This document shows, in pieces, positions 42,529-51,915 of a DNA stretch of 64,000 nt (positions are counted from its first letter, which is position 1; each line of letters starts with the position of its first letter). Source of the stretch: CAZZBM01 sp964652255 (GTDB lineage Bacteria > Bdellovibrionota > Bacteriovoracia > Bacteriovoracales > CAZZBM01); assembly GCA_964652255.1 (NCBI GenBank), contig CAZZBM010000001.1, positions 681,961-745,960 of the forward strand, written 5' to 3'. The notes beneath the pieces are model-generated. The model was not told the origin of the DNA. It was given only the letters and a program-made list of their open reading frames with translations, and searched no databases. A program made the translations under genes and the position numbers.

Positions 42529-43525
42529 GAGCTTCTAAGTCTCCTGATATTTTTGAGGTAGAAAGAAGAGCTAATTCTAAAATTTTTTCTTGTTTTGCCC
42601 AATATTTTTGTTGATGAATTTTTTCTTTTTCTAGTTCTTCTTTTAAAGAAGAAAAAGTTTGAGCTATTCTTTTCAAGTGATTTTTAAAATCTGTTCCAGT
42701 TAAATATTGAAAAAAAAATTGAAGTTTTTCATCTTGGTAAGAAAAAAGCTTTTTTTCTAAATAAATTTTAATAAAACTTTCTCGTAATATTTTAAAGATA
42801 GTTAATGCTAGTGAAGGATCTAAAATATATATAGATTCTCTCTGGTCAAAAAATTTAATATCTTTTGGAAATGTTTTTGTTACTAAACAAGAAAAAATAG
42901 CTTTTTCTTGGAGCATATTTTGCTCTAGTTTATCAATCCATTTTTCTGAAAAATTTTTTGTTTGTTTAAGCTCCCATAAAACTTTTCCAATTATTTTTCC
43001 TTCATAAATAATTGAATGTTTTAAATCAGCTCCTTCTCTTCCTATAGCTACTTCTTCTATTAAATCTTGTGGAAAATTTTCTTTTAATTTAAGAAAAAAG
43101 TCTTTTTCAAAAGCCTCACCTTGTCTTTGTTGAGAATCTTGATAAACAGTTCTTTGAGCTTCTTGAAGTTTTTGTTCAATGTCTTGAATTTTTTTATCTT
43201 TTTCTAAAATTTTATAATAAAATTCTTGTTGAACTTGTTTCATGACTTGAAGCTTTTCTTCTTCTAGTTTTCTTTGAATTAGCACATCTATGTTTTTTTC
43301 TTTTTCTTTGATCAGATCTAATTGTTTTCTTAATTCAAGTTCTTTTTCATAGAAATCTTGAATTTTTTTGTCTTTTTCTTCTAAGTTTTTTTCTAAGAAT
43401 TTTTTTTGATAAAGAAATTCCTTTTCAAAAGATTCTTTTAAAGATGCTTTGTAAGAAAGAAGTTTCTCTTCTAGTAAAGAATCTTCTAGGGGAAAAGAAT
43501 GATGACATTTTGGACAAGTAATCAT
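42494..43525 (-). CDS. DUF2130 family protein with zinc ribbon and coiled coil
   Basis: A 343-residue protein: an N-terminal CPKCHHSFP half-ribbon, a 130-residue Glu/Lys/Gln coiled coil and a C-terminal domain with GRKGADLKHSI-like and ELKQTKNFSEKWIDKLEQ segments. This layout matches DUF2130, whose fold is related to restriction-endonuclease-like nucleases, but its function is unknown. Its start overlaps the SUV3 gene end by 4 bp, so both are in one transcript. Confidence 0.75.
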   Translation of the reverse strand: MITCPKCHHSFPLEDSLLEEKLLSYKASLKESFEKEFLYQKKFLEKNLEEKDKKIQDFYEKELELRKQLDLIKEKEKNIDVLIQRKLEEEKLQVMKQVQQEFYYKILEKDKKIQDIEQKLQEAQRTVYQDSQQRQGEAFEKDFFLKLKENFPQDLIEEVAIGREGADLKHSIIYEGKIIGKVLWELKQTKNFSEKWIDKLEQNMLQEKAIFSCLVTKTFPKDIKFFDQRESIYILDPSLALTIFKILRESFIKIYLEKKLFSYQDEKLQFFFQYLTGTDFKNHLKRIAQTFSSLKEELEKEKIHQQKYWAKQEKILELALLSTSKISGDLEALTGNQLLEEDI

Positions 43526-45486
43526 AGTAATATCCTTTGAATAGAGGTAATAATATTTTTTTTCTCTTTTTTAAGAGCATCATTTTTAGGAAAAAATGAA
43601 AATCTCTCACTGAGCCAAAAATAAACTTCTAGACATTTGAGATTAATTTCAAGTCCAGTGAGATCTTCCCTTTGAAGAAGATAATGAATGGGGTTAATTT
43701 CTTTTTTTAAAGAATAAGATTTTACTAATTGTTCAAAAAAATAAAAGATTTCTTTGTAATCTAAATTAATAGGAGTAAGGGTAAAAACAAACTGCTCTTC
43801 CAAGTTAAGATGATATTTTTTCTTTTCTAAGTAATCGGAAAGATAAATTTGATCAGATAAATCAGCACAAAGAAAAGGTTTTGGAAAATATTCATTAGAA
43901 AATAATCTTAAGAAGTCACTGAGTTTTAAAGGTTCAAAAGATGATGCTTGAAGTCTTTTATTAAGATTTAAAAAAAGGTCATAAGTAGGAGCTAAAAGAG
44001 CTAATTCTTTTTGTTTTAAAGTTTTTTCTAGAGATTTTTTTAAATAATTAAAGTCTTGTTTAGATAAACAAGTCACTTCTCCTTCTGGATATTTTAAATA
44101 GCGCCCAGCCCTTCCAGCAATTTGTTTAATTTCTGAAAAAGATAAAGGGACTGAAATTTTATTGATCATTTTTGTGGTCGTTGTAAAAACAATTCTTTTA
44201 ATAGAAAGATTTAATCCCATAGCAATAGCATCGGTGGCAACAAGATAAGAATCAGCTTCTTTTTCAAAAAGAGCAGCTTGCTCTCTTCTGATTTCAGGGG
44301 AAGCCATACCGTAAATGACATAAGCTTTTTTACCTTCTTTTTTTAATTGTTCTTGATAAGTAAGGACATCTCTTTTTGAAAAAGCAATGAGGCAATCTTT
44401 GGATTTTAAATTTTTCCATTGAATAGATGGAGTAACTTTTAAAGGAACAAGACGATTGTATGTTTTAATCTCTAGATCATCACCTATCATAGTACAGAGT
44501 TTTTTAATGAGTTCTAAAACTGAATCATCACCACAAAGATGAATAATGGGTGATTGAAGATAAAGAAAAGCTCTTGTCCAAGCAAAGCCTCTATGAGAAT
44601 CACCTATAAGTTGGATTTCATCAATAACAGCTTCATCAAAAGTTAAATGTAGTGGACACATTTCTACTGTACAAGAAAGATGTTTTGCTTCTGCATCACC
44701 TAAAACTTCTTCACCTGTAATCATCCTAGCTTTGAGATTAAAACTTAAAAATTCTTCATATCGTTCATAGGCTAGAAGTCTAAGAGGAGCTAAGTAGCAA
44801 GCTTTAGAAGAAATGACTAAGGATTGAATAGCTTGAAAAGTTTTTCCAGAATTAGTGGGTCCCATGTGGTAAATAATCTTTCTTTTTATTTTTCTAGCTT
44901 CAGATTCTTGCCAGAAAGTTTGAAGATAATTTTTTAAAAATGAACTTAAAGTATAGTGGCGTTCTTGTTTCAGAAAGAATTTCTCTTCTTTTAAGAAAAA
45001 GTCATAAAGATTTTTTTGAAAAAAAATCGTAGATTTTCTAGAAAAAAATCTTAAAAAAGTTTTTGTGCAAAGAGGAGTTGTTTTTAAAAAATCTTTAGTA
45101 ATTTCTTTTTGAAATATTTTTAAAAGAAATTGTTTGTATTGAATATTTTTTTTAAGAAAAGATTCAAGAGTGAGAAAAAAATCTTTATGATTATTAAGAA
45201 AAAAAAATTTTTTAATCTCTTTTGAATAAAGACTTTCACATTGAGCACAGGTGCAGAATATTTTTTTCCCTTTTTGAGATTCATGATGATCATGAATTTT
45301 TTTCTTTAAAGAAGAGAGAGCTTGAGTATCTTTGGAAGTGGGAAAAAGAGTGAGATCTGAATAAGTTGATTCTAGAAAAGGAAAAAAATGATTGTATTTT
45401 TTAAATTGAGAAAAGAAATCGGCGTGTTCATTAAAAATAATTTTTATTTGATCAATAAGTTTTTTTCTTTCTTCTAAATTAGTCAA
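43522..45486 (-). CDS. SUV3-like ATP-dependent RNA helicase
   Basis: A 654-residue superfamily 2 helicase. Walker A HMGPTNSGKT (residues 204-213) is the SUV3 form; then LAPLRLLAYE, SCTVEMCPL, Walker B VIDEIQLI, GMASPEIRREQA, ATDAIAMGLNL and motif VI QIAGRAGR. SUV3 works with PNPase in mitochondria and many alphaproteobacteria for RNA turnover. The first 200 residues are unlike typical SUV3 and contain CTCAQC, a possible metal site. It overlaps thrS by 8 bp. Confidence 0.88.
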   Translation of the reverse strand: MTNLEERKKLIDQIKIIFNEHADFFSQFKKYNHFFPFLESTYSDLTLFPTSKDTQALSSLKKKIHDHHESQKGKKIFCTCAQCESLYSKEIKKFFFLNNHKDFFLTLESFLKKNIQYKQFLLKIFQKEITKDFLKTTPLCTKTFLRFFSRKSTIFFQKNLYDFFLKEEKFFLKQERHYTLSSFLKNYLQTFWQESEARKIKRKIIYHMGPTNSGKTFQAIQSLVISSKACYLAPLRLLAYERYEEFLSFNLKARMITGEEVLGDAEAKHLSCTVEMCPLHLTFDEAVIDEIQLIGDSHRGFAWTRAFLYLQSPIIHLCGDDSVLELIKKLCTMIGDDLEIKTYNRLVPLKVTPSIQWKNLKSKDCLIAFSKRDVLTYQEQLKKEGKKAYVIYGMASPEIRREQAALFEKEADSYLVATDAIAMGLNLSIKRIVFTTTTKMINKISVPLSFSEIKQIAGRAGRYLKYPEGEVTCLSKQDFNYLKKSLEKTLKQKELALLAPTYDLFLNLNKRLQASSFEPLKLSDFLRLFSNEYFPKPFLCADLSDQIYLSDYLEKKKYHLNLEEQFVFTLTPINLDYKEIFYFFEQLVKSYSLKKEINPIHYLLQREDLTGLEINLKCLEVYFWLSERFSFFPKNDALKKEKKNIITSIQRILL

Positions 45487-47212
45487 TAGATCCCCTTAAA
45501 AAGGAAGGATATTTTTCTTGATCTTTCTTTTTAAAGAAATCTAATAAATCATTTTTAGACAAAGTTAGAGGATCTTTTTCTCCATAAATCTTTAAAGTAA
45601 AAATTTCTTTTTCTATTTCTTTATCACCAACAACAATAGTGTAAGGAATCTTTTGAGTTTGACTCTGCCTTATTTTTAGATTCAGAGTTTCAGAACGATG
45701 ATCAATTTTAGTTCTTAAAGGAAGTAGAATTTTTTTTAATTTTTGAGCATAATCTAAGTGCTGTTCTTTTAAGGGAATAAGATTAACTTGTTCAGGAGTG
45801 AGCCAAAAAGGAAGAATTCCTGCTGTATGTTCAAGATAAACTCCAATAAAACGTTCAAAAGAACCTAAAACTGCTTTATGCACCACAATAGGTCTAACTT
45901 TTTCATTTTGATCATTAATATAGTGAAGATCAAAACGCTCAGGAAGGAAAAAATCTAGTTGAATCGTTCCTAATTGATGAAACCTGCCTGAGGCATCAGC
46001 AATTTCTAAGTCTATTTTAGGTCCATAAAAAGCACCATCTCCTTCTTTTAAAAAAGCATTCATGCCTTTTAAAGATTCTTTCAAAAGAGCTGTGGCTTCA
46101 TCCCAGAGTGATTGTTCTCCAATGGAATCTTTAGGTTGAGTGGAGAGATTGATACGAATATCTTTAAATCCTAAATGTTCATAAACTTTAAAGCAAAGAT
46201 CTAAAGTTTTTTTTACTTCAGCAATAATATGATCTTTTGCAAGAAAAATATGACCATCGTCTTGGCAAAAAGTTCTTACTCGTGTGAGTCCTGATAATGT
46301 TCCAGATCGTTCATAACGATGTAATCTTCCAAAATCAGAATATCTTAAAGGGAGTTGTTTGTAGCTAATGTGTTGATGTTTATACATTAACATATGACAT
46401 GGACAGTTCATGGGTTTAAGAGCATAGTGTTTTTTTTCACTTTCAAAAAAATACATGTTTTCTTTGTAGTGTTCAAAATGACCACTATCTTTCCAGAGTT
46501 TTACATCAAGAATTTGAGGAGTGATCACTTCTTCATAGTCATAATAAGCATAAATTCTTCTTAAAAACTGAATAAGTTCATGGTAGATGGTGGCTCCTTT
46601 AGGGAGAAAAAAGGGAGAGCCTGGAGCGAGTTCATCGAAAAGAAAAAGATCTTGATCTTTTCCAATTTTTCGGTGATCTTTCAATTTGGCTTCTTCTTGA
46701 GATTTTAAAAAAAAATCTAAAGCCTCTTGAGATTCAAAACAAGCAGCATAAACTCTTTGAAGCATAGGGCGAGATTCATCTCCTTTCCAGTAAGCTCCGG
46801 ATATTTTAAGAAGTTTAAAATAAGGAAGGATTTCCTTGGTTGAGGAAAGATGGGGTCCTCGGCATAAATCAAAAAAAGAGCCTTGTTGATAGTAGGTAAG
46901 GGATTCTTTAGGGCTAATTTCTTCAATGAGTTCTTTTTTAAAGGGTTCATTGATAAAAATTTTTAAAGCTTCTTCTTTGGTGATTTCTTTCTTGGAAATA
47001 GAGTCATTTCTAAGAATAATTTCTCTCATTTTTGCTTCAATTTTAGAAAAATCTTCTTCTGTAAGACTAAAAGAAAGAGAAAAATCATAGAAAAAACCAT
47101 AGTCAAGTACTGGACCAATACCCAAGTGAATAGTTTCTGTTGGATAAAGCTCTTTAAGAGCTTGAGCCATGAGATGAGCTGTGGAGTGTCTTAAAACATT
47201 TAAATCCAGCAT
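45479..47212 (-). CDS. thrS: Threonyl-tRNA synthetase lacking the TGS domain
   Basis: The start at 47212 (MLDLNVLRHSTAHLMAQAL) is favoured over the longer frame from 47260, whose extra 16 residues do not resemble ThrRS. That gives 577 residues. The N-terminal TGS domain (about 60 residues) is missing. The editing domain is present (HSTAHL, DLCRGPH), as are the class II core (MNCPCHMLMYKH zinc region, RVRTFCQDDGH) and the anticodon-binding end. It charges tRNA-Thr and removes mischarged Ser. Start choice is the main uncertainty. Confidence 0.92.
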   Translation of the reverse strand: MLDLNVLRHSTAHLMAQALKELYPTETIHLGIGPVLDYGFFYDFSLSFSLTEEDFSKIEAKMREIILRNDSISKKEITKEEALKIFINEPFKKELIEEISPKESLTYYQQGSFFDLCRGPHLSSTKEILPYFKLLKISGAYWKGDESRPMLQRVYAACFESQEALDFFLKSQEEAKLKDHRKIGKDQDLFLFDELAPGSPFFLPKGATIYHELIQFLRRIYAYYDYEEVITPQILDVKLWKDSGHFEHYKENMYFFESEKKHYALKPMNCPCHMLMYKHQHISYKQLPLRYSDFGRLHRYERSGTLSGLTRVRTFCQDDGHIFLAKDHIIAEVKKTLDLCFKVYEHLGFKDIRINLSTQPKDSIGEQSLWDEATALLKESLKGMNAFLKEGDGAFYGPKIDLEIADASGRFHQLGTIQLDFFLPERFDLHYINDQNEKVRPIVVHKAVLGSFERFIGVYLEHTAGILPFWLTPEQVNLIPLKEQHLDYAQKLKKILLPLRTKIDHRSETLNLKIRQSQTQKIPYTIVVGDKEIEKEIFTLKIYGEKDPLTLSKNDLLDFFKKKDQEKYPSFLRGSID

Positions 47213-47307
47213 AATAGTGGTAGTTATAAGGAAAATCTTACTAAAAAACAAGCTTGTCATTTACAAGAATGTTTTTTTTTGATATACCTATGAGACATTC
47301 CCAAAAT

Positions 47308-47342
47308 GTGACTTAGTCTTCTTCTTTAGTGATCAAAGTCAC
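47308..47342 (+). promoter_or_regulatory. Dyad in the thrS-rimP divergent region
   Basis: GTGACTT (47308-47314) and AAGTCAC (47336-47342) form a 7-bp inverted repeat just ahead of the AGGAGAG ribosome-binding site of rimP. It could be an operator or a leader hairpin that masks the RBS. No clear -35/-10 was identified. Confidence 0.35.
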
Positions 47343-47354
47343 TAGGAGAGAACT

Positions 47355-47765
47355 ATGAGATTTGAAGAATTAGCTTTAAAAGTTACAAAAAAAATGAATT
47401 ACTCTCTTTATGATGTAGAGATCAAGGGTTCTTTATTAAGAATTTTTATTGATCAAGCTAAGGGGATTTCTATTGCTGATTGTATGGCTTTTGATAAAGA
47501 ATATACTAAACATTTGGAAGAGGAAGGTCTTTTAAATGAGCAATTAATTCTAGAGGTATCTAGTCCAGGGATCTATCGAAAGTTAAAAAAATATGAGCAT
47601 TATGAAAATGCTGTTAATGAATGGATAAAAATTATAACAAAACAAAATGAAGTTTTTGTAGATATTTTAAAAGAAGTGTCAAATAATATTCTCTTCTTAG
47701 GAGAAAGAGAAATTTCTTTTGAAGAAGTTCAAAAAGGTCAAATTGTTGAAGGAAAGAAAAAATGA
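47355..47765 (+). CDS. rimP: Ribosome maturation factor RimP
   Basis: A 136-residue protein with the RimP pattern: YDVEIKGSLLRIFIDQ, then the ISIADCMAFDKEY segment and LEVSSPGIYRKLK. It assists assembly of the 30S subunit. It heads the conserved rimP-nusA-infB-rbfA-truB operon and overlaps nusA by 4 bp. AGGAG precedes the ATG. Confidence 0.92.
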   Translation: MRFEELALKVTKKMNYSLYDVEIKGSLLRIFIDQAKGISIADCMAFDKEYTKHLEEEGLLNEQLILEVSSPGIYRKLKKYEHYENAVNEWIKIITKQNEVFVDILKEVSNNILFLGEREISFEEVQKGQIVEGKKK

Positions 47766-49180
47766 ATTTTTTAGAATTAAAAAAAGTAATTAGTGCTATT
47801 AGTGAAGAAAAAAATATCGCTAAAAAAAATGTGATTCAAGCTGTTGAATATGCTTTTGTTTTAGCTTCAAAGAAAAAATTTGGAATGCATGCTGATTTTG
47901 AAGTCAAGTATCATGATGAAGATGGAGAATTAGAAATTTTTCATTATAAAAAAGTTGTTAAAGAAGTACATGATCCTATTATTGAAATTCAGATAAAAGA
48001 GGCTCATGAATTAGATTCAGATAGTCATGAGGGAGATTATCTTGGTATAAAGTTAGAAAATATTACTTTTTCAAGAGTAGATATTCAGCAAATTAAACAA
48101 GTTATTTTTCAAAAATTAAGAGATAGTGAAAGAGATATTCTTTTTTCAGAGTTCAAACCCAGAGAGGGTGAATTAGTGAGTGGAATTGTTAGAAAAAATG
48201 AAGGTTCTACTCTGATTGTTGATTTAGGAAAAACAGAAGCTGTTCTTTATCGTAGAGAAACTATTTACGGAGAAGATTTTAAAATTGGAGATAAGGTTCA
48301 AGCTCTTTTGTCTGAAGTTCTTATGACCAATAAAGGTCCTGAAATTAGATTGTCAAGAACAAGTCCTTTATTTTTAGTTAAATTATTGCATATAGAAGTT
48401 CCAGAAGTTCAAGATGGAACAATTGAGATTAAGGCAGTGGCAAGAGAACCTGGACATAGGGCTAAAGTTGCTGTTTGGACTGCAGATAAAGACATAGATC
48501 CTATTGGAACTTGTGTTGGAGTGAAGGGTTCAAGAATTCAAAATATTGTTAATGAGCTTCAAGGAGAGAGAATTGATGTCATTCGTTATGATGATAATCC
48601 TGCTATTTTTGCTAAAACAGCTCTAGCTCCTGCGGAGATCCATTCTATTAGAACAAAAAAGAATGATCATCTTTTAGAAGTAGTGATTGAAGATGATCAA
48701 TTAGCTTTAGCTATTGGTAAAAGAGGACAAAATGTAAGATTAGCTGCCATGATTGTTGATTGGAAAATTCATCTTGTAACTAAAACACAGATGCAACAAG
48801 CTCAAGAAAAGTATTTAAAAAATTTAATGCAAATACCAGCATTAAAAGAAAACTATGCTCAAGTCTTGGTGCAAAAAGGAATTATTTCTTTAGGGCATTT
48901 TAAGCAATTAAATCTTGAACAGTTATCACAATTTTTAGGAATTGATGAAGATGAGTGCAAAAAAATTATGGACAGTTTTGAGGGTATTTACGATCAATCA
49001 GAAAAAGAAGTAGAAGTAGCTGAAGATTTTATTGCAGCTTCGGCTTTGCCTGGTTCAAGAAGTTATTTAAAAAAAGATGGTGAAAAAGTAGGTCAAAAAA
49101 ATCAATCTTCAGAAAAGAAGAGTAAATTCTCTGAAGCAGAGAAGAGATTAAGAGAAGAGCTTGCTGCATTTAAGATATAA
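47762..49180 (+). CDS. nusA: Transcription elongation/termination factor NusA
   Basis: A 472-residue protein with an N-terminal polymerase-binding domain, an S1 domain (GIVRKNEGSTLIVDLGKTEA), and two KH domains (GVKGSRIQNIVNEL and AIGKRGQNVRLA). One helix-hairpin-helix-like region follows, and the tail is Lys/Glu-rich. It pauses polymerase and works in termination and rRNA antitermination. Standard operon position. Confidence 0.96.
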   Translation: MNFLELKKVISAISEEKNIAKKNVIQAVEYAFVLASKKKFGMHADFEVKYHDEDGELEIFHYKKVVKEVHDPIIEIQIKEAHELDSDSHEGDYLGIKLENITFSRVDIQQIKQVIFQKLRDSERDILFSEFKPREGELVSGIVRKNEGSTLIVDLGKTEAVLYRRETIYGEDFKIGDKVQALLSEVLMTNKGPEIRLSRTSPLFLVKLLHIEVPEVQDGTIEIKAVAREPGHRAKVAVWTADKDIDPIGTCVGVKGSRIQNIVNELQGERIDVIRYDDNPAIFAKTALAPAEIHSIRTKKNDHLLEVVIEDDQLALAIGKRGQNVRLAAMIVDWKIHLVTKTQMQQAQEKYLKNLMQIPALKENYAQVLVQKGIISLGHFKQLNLEQLSQFLGIDEDECKKIMDSFEGIYDQSEKEVEVAEDFIAASALPGSRSYLKKDGEKVGQKNQSSEKKSKFSEAEKRLREELAAFKI

Positions 49181-49189
49181 AGGTGATGA

Positions 49190-51601
49190 ATGAAAGTTTT
49201 TGAATTAGCTAAGGAATTAGATATAAGATCATTGGATTTAGTAGATCAATTAAAAGAAAAGGGTTTTTCTATTAAAAATCACATGTCTAGTCTTACAGAT
49301 GAAGATGTTTTAAAGATTAAAAAATTATATGAAATAAAAGAAGATATTATTCCTGTTAAAAAAATTGTTAAGAAGAAAAAAGAAGTTATTTCTGTTGAAT
49401 CTGAAGTCAAAACTTCAAGAAAAAAGATTATTAGAAAAACTCAAGATAAAGAAGAAGAAATTCAAGAAGTTTTACCTCCTGTGAAAGAATTTTTGGAAGA
49501 GAAAAAAAATGAAGAAATAGAAGAGCCTATTGCTCCGCAGTTTGAACTAGAAGAGCCTGAGAAAACTATTAAAGAAGAAAAAGTAGAAATTTTTAAAGAA
49601 AAAATGCATTCTTTTACACCTATTTTTGTTCCTAAAGAAGAAGAAGAGTTAATTGTTCAGGATAAAGAATCTTTAGTTAAAAATACTGCAGTTGTAGATC
49701 CTTTGCATAAAAAAGTTGTTAAAGTAAAAGATGTTGCACAGATTAAAGCTGACGAAGAATTAAAATTTGCTACAACTATTGTGGGAAGATCTATTTATAC
49801 TCCCATTAAGAAGAAAAATATTTATTTAGGTCCAAGTAAGAAAAACACTTTGACAGAAAGAAAAGATAGTAAAAAAAACATTAAGATTGATGGGGCTATT
49901 TCAGCCTTAGACTTTGCTCAGCAATTAAGTCTTAGTTTTGATGATTTTGCTGCTCAAGTAACAAAATTAAATCTATTAATTAAAAAAGAAGATTTCTTTG
50001 GTTTTATTTTAGCTGAAAAGATTGGAAAGCTTTTTGATTATAATGTAGAAGAAATTTCTTTAAAAGTTGAAAATTTTGTTGAAGAGGGAAAAAATTTAAA
50101 ACCACGTTCACCTATTGTAACGGTTATGGGTCATGTGGATCATGGTAAAACAACTCTTTTAGATTTTTTAAGAAAAACTAGAGTCGTTGATAAAGAAGCT
50201 GGTGGAATTACTCAGCATATTGGTGCTTATCAGGTTTATTATCATAATCAACCTTTTACTTTTTTAGATACTCCAGGTCACGCAGCTTTTAGTTCCATGA
50301 GAGAAAGGGGAGCAAAAGTTACAGATATTGTGATTCTTGTTGTGGCTGCTGATGATGGACTTATGCCTCAAACTATTGAAGCTATTAAGGTGATTCAAGA
50401 ATCAAAAGTAGAAGTTATTGTAGCGATTAATAAAATAGATAAAGAAGGGGCTGATCCCTCTAGAGTGAAACAAGCTCTATTAGAATATAATTTAGTGGCT
50501 GAAGAGTGGGGTGGTCAAACTCAAATGGTTGAGATTTCTGCGTTAAAAGGTCTTAATATAGATAAGCTTATGGAAGCTATTCAGTTACAAACAGAAATGA
50601 TGGATTTAAAAGCTTCCTTTGAAGGTTTTGCTAAGGGGATGATTATTGAATCTCATCTTGAAACTGGTAAAGGCGTTGTTACTACTGCTATCGTTCAATC
50701 AGGTGTTTTAAGAGTTGGAGATGTTATATTTTCTAATGATCAATACGGAAAAGTTCGTCTTTTAGTTAATGATGTGAATAAAACTTTAAAAGAAGCTACT
50801 GTTTCTATGCCTATTCAAATTTTAGGTTTTTCACAAGTCACTCAGCCTGGAGAGCTATTTCAGGTTCTACCTTCAGAGAAAGAGGCTAAAATTCTTGTTG
50901 AAAATTCTTTAAGAGAAAAGAAAGAACTAGAAGGGTTAAAAAAGAAAACAACTCTTGAAGATTTTTTTGCAGCTCATGATTCTACAGAAAAAAAGATCAT
51001 GAATCTTATTATTAAATGTGATGTTCAAGGATCTTTTGAAGCTATTAAGCAGTCTTTAGAAAATCTTGGTAACGAAGAAGTGGCTTTAAAAATTTTAACA
51101 GGAGGTGTTGGTGCTATTAGTGATAGTGATGTTTTAATGGCAAAAAATTCCAATGCTTATATTATAGGTTTCAATATGAGACCAACTACATCAGCTAAAA
51201 AATTAGCTGATGAAAAAGGTGTTGATATAAAAACTTATTCCATTATTTATGAGCTGATTCAAGATGTCACTCTTGCTCTTCAGGGATTACTAAGTCCTGT
51301 TTTTGAAGAAAAATATTTAGGTCGAGCTGAAGTTAGAAAAGTCTTTAAATTACCTAAAGTTATTGTAGCAGGTTGTCTTGTTGTAGATGGTAAATTAGAA
51401 AGATCAGCTAGCATTAGAATTTTAAGAGATGAAAAGATTTTACATGAAGGTAAAATTGCATCTTTAAAAAGATTTAAAGATGATGTGAAAGAAGTTAGAC
51501 TTAATCAAGATTGTGGTATTAGTATTGAATCTTACCAAGATTTACAAGAAGGAGATGTTTTTGAATTCTTTACTAAAGAGAAGAAAACAAAGCTTTTATG
51601 A
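49190..51601 (+). CDS. infB: Translation initiation factor IF-2
   Basis: An 803-residue GTPase. The first 50 residues form the IF2-N domain; a variable Lys/Glu-rich linker follows; the G domain has GHVDHGKTTL near residue 315, DTPGHAAF and NKIDK; domains II-IV complete it. IF-2 brings initiator tRNA to the ribosome. It starts 9 bp after nusA. Frame intact. Confidence 0.97.
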   Translation: MKVFELAKELDIRSLDLVDQLKEKGFSIKNHMSSLTDEDVLKIKKLYEIKEDIIPVKKIVKKKKEVISVESEVKTSRKKIIRKTQDKEEEIQEVLPPVKEFLEEKKNEEIEEPIAPQFELEEPEKTIKEEKVEIFKEKMHSFTPIFVPKEEEELIVQDKESLVKNTAVVDPLHKKVVKVKDVAQIKADEELKFATTIVGRSIYTPIKKKNIYLGPSKKNTLTERKDSKKNIKIDGAISALDFAQQLSLSFDDFAAQVTKLNLLIKKEDFFGFILAEKIGKLFDYNVEEISLKVENFVEEGKNLKPRSPIVTVMGHVDHGKTTLLDFLRKTRVVDKEAGGITQHIGAYQVYYHNQPFTFLDTPGHAAFSSMRERGAKVTDIVILVVAADDGLMPQTIEAIKVIQESKVEVIVAINKIDKEGADPSRVKQALLEYNLVAEEWGGQTQMVEISALKGLNIDKLMEAIQLQTEMMDLKASFEGFAKGMIIESHLETGKGVVTTAIVQSGVLRVGDVIFSNDQYGKVRLLVNDVNKTLKEATVSMPIQILGFSQVTQPGELFQVLPSEKEAKILVENSLREKKELEGLKKKTTLEDFFAAHDSTEKKIMNLIIKCDVQGSFEAIKQSLENLGNEEVALKILTGGVGAISDSDVLMAKNSNAYIIGFNMRPTTSAKKLADEKGVDIKTYSIIYELIQDVTLALQGLLSPVFEEKYLGRAEVRKVFKLPKVIVAGCLVVDGKLERSASIRILRDEKILHEGKIASLKRFKDDVKEVRLNQDCGISIESYQDLQEGDVFEFFTKEKKTKLL

Positions 51602-51915
51602 AAAAACCTTCTTACAACAAAAGTAAATATGAAGATAATATAAAATTAAAAGCTTCTTACTATCTTCATCAAAATTTAGGACCAAAAATAACCATTGTTA
51701 TGGTTATTCTAAATGATGATTATACTTTAGCAACTTTATATTGGGATACTTTATTTGATGAAAAAGAGTTATCTCTTAAGATAGATGATCATAAAAAATC
51801 TTTAAGATCTTATTTGGCAAAAACATTACAAGTGAAATCCATTCCTGAAATTAGATTTATCTATAGTTCTCAAATGGAAGATCAAAAAAGAATTGAAGAA
51901 CTCTTAACTAAATGA
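51598..51915 (+). CDS. rbfA: Ribosome-binding factor A
   Basis: A 105-residue protein with a KH-like fold: LGPKITIVMVILNDDYTLAT, then a helix with KSLRSYLAKTLQVKSIPEIR and FIYSSQMEDQKRIEELL at the end, the RbfA pattern. It matures 16S rRNA in 30S assembly. It overlaps infB and truB by 4 bp each. The ends differ somewhat from the E. coli protein. Confidence 0.85.
   Translation: MKKPSYNKSKYEDNIKLKASYYLHQNLGPKITIVMVILNDDYTLATLYWDTLFDEKELSLKIDDHKKSLRSYLAKTLQVKSIPEIRFIYSSQMEDQKRIEELLTK

Noticed and set aside
47213..47260. Longer thrS start at 47260
   Set aside because: The added 16 residues are hydrophobic and unlike ThrRS; the family pattern starts at the Met at 47212.
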